Part shown: in pieces, positions 7,601 to 8,492 of the stretch
Layout: each line of letters starts with the position of its first letter
Numbering within the stretch: position 1 is the first letter of the stretch
Origin: an uncultured Elusimicrobium sp.
Lineage (GTDB): Bacteria; Elusimicrobiota; Endomicrobiia; Endomicrobiales; Endomicrobiaceae
Assembly: GCA_902761395.1 (NCBI GenBank)
Contig: CACWKJ010000035.1
Location: forward strand, 1 to 8,492
DNA length: 8,492 bases
Reading direction: 5' to 3'
Notes under the pieces: generated by a model
Database searches by the model: none
Told to the model about the DNA's origin: nothing
The model's input: only the letters and a program-made list of their open reading frames with translations
Program-made: the position numbers and the translations under genes

Positions 7601-8010
7601 CCGGATATAATTTTGATGTTGGAAATAATTGGATATTAGAACCTAATATAACAATGTTGTGCGGGATGGTAAATGCGGAAAGCTATAAAACAACGAATGA
7701 CGAGAATATAGACAGTCAAAACAGTAACAACATAGTAATAGAACCGAACATAAAAGCAAAATGGGAAATAGAGAACGGATGGCAACCATATGTGTTAGTC
7801 GGATATGTAGCAAATATGAATGACAATGTAAAAGTAGTTTCTGAAAACAAAGAGTTTGAACTTGATAAGATAGATGGATATTTAGAATATGGAGCCGGAG
7901 TAAATAAAGAATTTATAAGTTCTCCATGGACAATATATGCACAATTGACCGGAAGAAATGGAGGAAGAAAAGGCTTTGTAGGAAATTTTGGCGTTAAGTA
8001 TAAATTTTAA
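4621..8010 (+). CDS. autotransporter-type surface protein with Pmp-like FxxN/GGAI repeats
   Basis: This 1129-residue protein is probably exported and anchored in the outer membrane. Residues 1-22 form a signal peptide (K-rich start, hydrophobic L/V core, cleavage likely after L-F-A). Residues 51-273 hold eight repeats of about 29 residues with GGA[IV] and FxxN motifs, as in chlamydial polymorphic membrane proteins, where they build a beta-helix. Residues 280-452 and 589-761 are diverged copies of one block. Residues 812-876 form a linker that is probably partly helical. Residues 878-1129 look like an autotransporter beta-barrel, with alternating amphipathic strands and a terminal phenylalanine (V-K-Y-K-F). 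There are only two cysteines (C840, C1014), none in the passenger, as is usual for this secretion route. No protease, lipase or adhesin motif is recognised, so the passenger function is unknown. It starts 18 bp after def with only a weak GCGAG-type ribosome site and may be cotranscribed with def. Confidence 0.88.
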   Translation: MKEIKILLNSVLILLLSVSLFAETIVITDTVSLPNDTYPDTTYTEQSGTTGGAVYVNGGKVTVEGITFSSNTATFGGGAIALDRLYGSVTISSETIFSNNGTTTNGGAINNNAGILKISGDNITFNSNYSSNGNGGAIFNNWGKAAIGDGVSFVSNTATNGGAIFSKFNEDDGSLGIGNNVEFIKNSAGTNGGAIYNYTEDKVTATIGDNVVFSSNSAILGGAIYNQANKLKAELTIGKNVTFSYNYASTNGGAIYNNKGTLTIADGATFIHNRNTAIYNNSGILNLTADTIPITFTDNVTAVYDNAGTINLYAKDSSIIFNDSISSQNNSSVLNINQNLSSAGTVEFNTGMRGYKGTVNFYGGEIKFGAVTDEGSNINNSKFFNGNINLSSGTVDFSNNAIDNINVNSLITTINTNLKFDVDLSNNTSDNWSVTNAISDTNELNLTKINILGVNETTGSITLFNNGNSPVLNIISATVNYGNQEYTFTNNETIAGVIDYELTGIKTFKEVVNDIESEIRNYSFENDEIVTEDLESLGGTELSIYGNGYNIFASSVAGITVSENQILNIEGLKEVTGFTSENNGGFLYNNGGTINLTSHQIDMEFSSNTANGISNAIHDNGGTMNLWASGTADIILNDRITSEDDTSILNINSSKNTLTANGKIILNEDMTGYTGQVNLYKGTIELGEKGTLFNGDMLVDNATINMVNENIQEHNFNRLTVNNNLSLSLDVDLENKKMDTISSNDDSEIDGTIKVKSINLLSDALETTNKILFTSSTVLKDKITVDIKTVNSKLYKYDIFYEDGYFEFIKIDNPAIFEQAVAASVGGYMTQNMVAEQSFACIDNNIIKKQKEFLGQSSNLYASAGNQVFEENNKIKKGLWLRPVALQETVKVNETEVDNNLIGTLAGIDLPVGQEKQVSFYIGYVGSNQKYGNEAEKDIKISQTGYVIGATGMLIKENFYLGVTANAIFNKVESERNNGTDNFDMNMYTLAAKTGYNFDVGNNWILEPNITMLCGMVNAESYKTTNDENIDSQNSNNIVIEPNIKAKWEIENGWQPYVLVGYVANMNDNVKVVSENKEFELDKIDGYLEYGAGVNKEFISSPWTIYAQLTGRNGGRKGFVGNFGVKYKF
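4771..5439 (+). repeat. eight Pmp-like coding repeats (FxxN / GGA[IV])
   Basis: GGA[IV] starts at residues 51, 77, 106, 135, 161, 192, 221 and 252. FxxN starts at 68, 97, 125, 153, 183, 213, 243 and 270. The steps are 26-31 residues for both motifs. The regular alternation fits a right-handed beta-helix with about one or two turns per repeat. The DNA copies are diverged, so the repeats are old at protein level and not a recent nucleotide expansion. Confidence 0.85.
5458..5976 (+). repeat. internal duplication of passenger, copy A
   Basis: Residues 280-452 share a series of landmarks with 589-761 in the same order: N-N-x-G-x-x-N-L-T; D-N-x-G-T-x-N-L; I-x-x-N-D-x-I-x-S; S-x-L-N-I-N; G-Y-x-G-x-V-N; F-x-G; D-V-D-L; and a closing K-x-x-x-I-N. 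The offset between copies varies from about 309 to 318 residues, so there have been small insertions and deletions. Confidence 0.75.
6385..6903 (+). repeat. internal duplication of passenger, copy B
   Basis: Residues 589-761 are the partner of residues 280-452 (5458-5976). It is preceded by a single FTSEN/NNGGF unit that resembles a decayed FxxN/GGA repeat, so the copied unit may have included part of the Pmp-like region. Divergence is large, which indicates an old duplication. Confidence 0.75.
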
Positions 8011-8026
8011 AGTTTGCAAAATTTTT

Positions 8027-8492
8027 ATGTACTACTTTATTAAAAGAATAATATCATCAATACCGATACTTATAGGGATAACCATAATAACTTTCTTTAT
8101 TATGCACATTACTCCGGGTAAACCTACCGATTCAATGACCGATATGAATATGAAGGTTACTGCCGAAGCAAAAGAAAGATTACAACAATTATACGGGTTG
8201 GACAAACCTTTTTATGTTCAGTATGCGGATTGGCTTAAAAGATTAGTGGTTTTTGATTTCGGTAACTCTTTTAAAGATTCAAGACCTGCAAGAGATAAAA
8301 TATTCGAAAGATTACCTGCAACGATTTTACTTAATGTTTTATCGTTGTTTTTTATTTGCCTTATTTCTATACCTTTAGGAATATATTGTGCCGTAAAAAA
8401 GGATTCTTTTGCGGATAAATCGATAACTATTCTTTTGTTCATATCTTATTCCGTGCCGTCGTTTTGGTTAGCATTAATGTTTATGATTTTGT
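8027..8492 (+). CDS. peptide ABC-transporter permease, OppB/DppB type, 5' part
   Basis: The first 155 residues are visible before the window ends. The family forms one of the two membrane channels of di- or oligopeptide (sometimes nickel) uptake systems. Typical features are the N-terminal membrane helix (about residues 8-28) ending in H-I-T-P-G, the periplasmic L-Y-G-L-D-K-P-F-Y-x-Q-Y segment (55-66), D-F-G-N-S-F (77-82), E-R-L-P-A-T (94-99), and further helices at about 100-122 and 133-155 with S-x-P-S-F-W (142-147). The binding-protein-dependent transport motif lies beyond the window. ATG at 8027 is the natural start because the family begins just before the first helix. It follows the autotransporter stop after 16 bp and has no visible Shine-Dalgarno. 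Substrate cannot be told, so no exact symbol is given. Confidence 0.9.
   Translation, partial: MYYFIKRIISSIPILIGITIITFFIMHITPGKPTDSMTDMNMKVTAEAKERLQQLYGLDKPFYVQYADWLKRLVVFDFGNSFKDSRPARDKIFERLPATILLNVLSLFFICLISIPLGIYCAVKKDSFADKSITILLFISYSVPSFWLALMFMIL

Noticed and set aside
8002..8024. Inverted repeat AAATTTT / AAAATTT after the autotransporter as a terminator
   Set aside because: The stem is only A and T, with no GC core and too little stability; it also abuts the next start codon.
8011..8024. AGTTTGCAAAAT before the permease gene, resembling the alaS -10 region
   Set aside because: The -10 match is poor, there is no -35 at the right distance, and transcription would begin downstream of the ATG.
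8218..8442. Minus-strand open frame inside the permease gene
   Set aside because: The plus-strand frame is clearly a conserved OppB/DppB-type permease; the reverse frame is a shadow.

Overview
The window is AT-rich bacterial chromosome with all genes on the plus strand. It reads, in order: 3' part of cdsA, alaS, a double-ACT-domain gene, an elaborate 200-bp intergenic repeat, def, a large autotransporter-type surface protein, and the 5' part of a peptide ABC-transporter permease gene. A signal peptide plus a C-terminal outer-membrane beta-barrel domain means a diderm (two-membrane) host. The low GC, heavy use of AGA and ATA codons, and a passenger with Chlamydia Pmp-like FxxN/GGAI repeats suggest Elusimicrobiota, perhaps an Endomicrobium relative. 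That assignment is an impression from the proteins and was not tested.

Positions 1-608 hold a membrane phospholipid-synthesis enzyme, CDP-diglyceride synthase, cut by the window edge. A 120-bp gap follows. It contains a good sigma70-type promoter placed so close to the alaS ATG that the alaS transcript is probably leaderless. alaS is full length with all catalytic and editing motifs. Its stop codon overlaps the start of the GcvR-like ACT gene by one base, so the two are probably translationally coupled.

The 221-bp gap between the ACT gene and def is almost filled by a nested palindromic element (3886-4088). It has an outer pair of inverted arrays of a degenerate 8-bp repeat, then a 70-bp segment that can fold into a perfect four-way cloverleaf with no unpaired junction base, then a separate 9-bp hairpin. 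The two side arms of the cloverleaf are inverted copies of one module whose stems differ in sequence but both still pair perfectly. This is the most unusual structure in the window.

def (peptide deformylase) follows with its own Shine-Dalgarno sequence. Eighteen bases later comes the 1129-residue autotransporter: signal peptide, eight Pmp-like repeats of about 29 residues, a passenger that carries an internal duplication, and a C-terminal beta-barrel. An OppB/DppB-type permease gene starts 16 bp later and runs off the end.

The genes do not form one pathway. They are housekeeping functions (lipid synthesis, aminoacylation, N-terminal processing, peptide uptake) interrupted by a surface protein that is likely lineage-specific.
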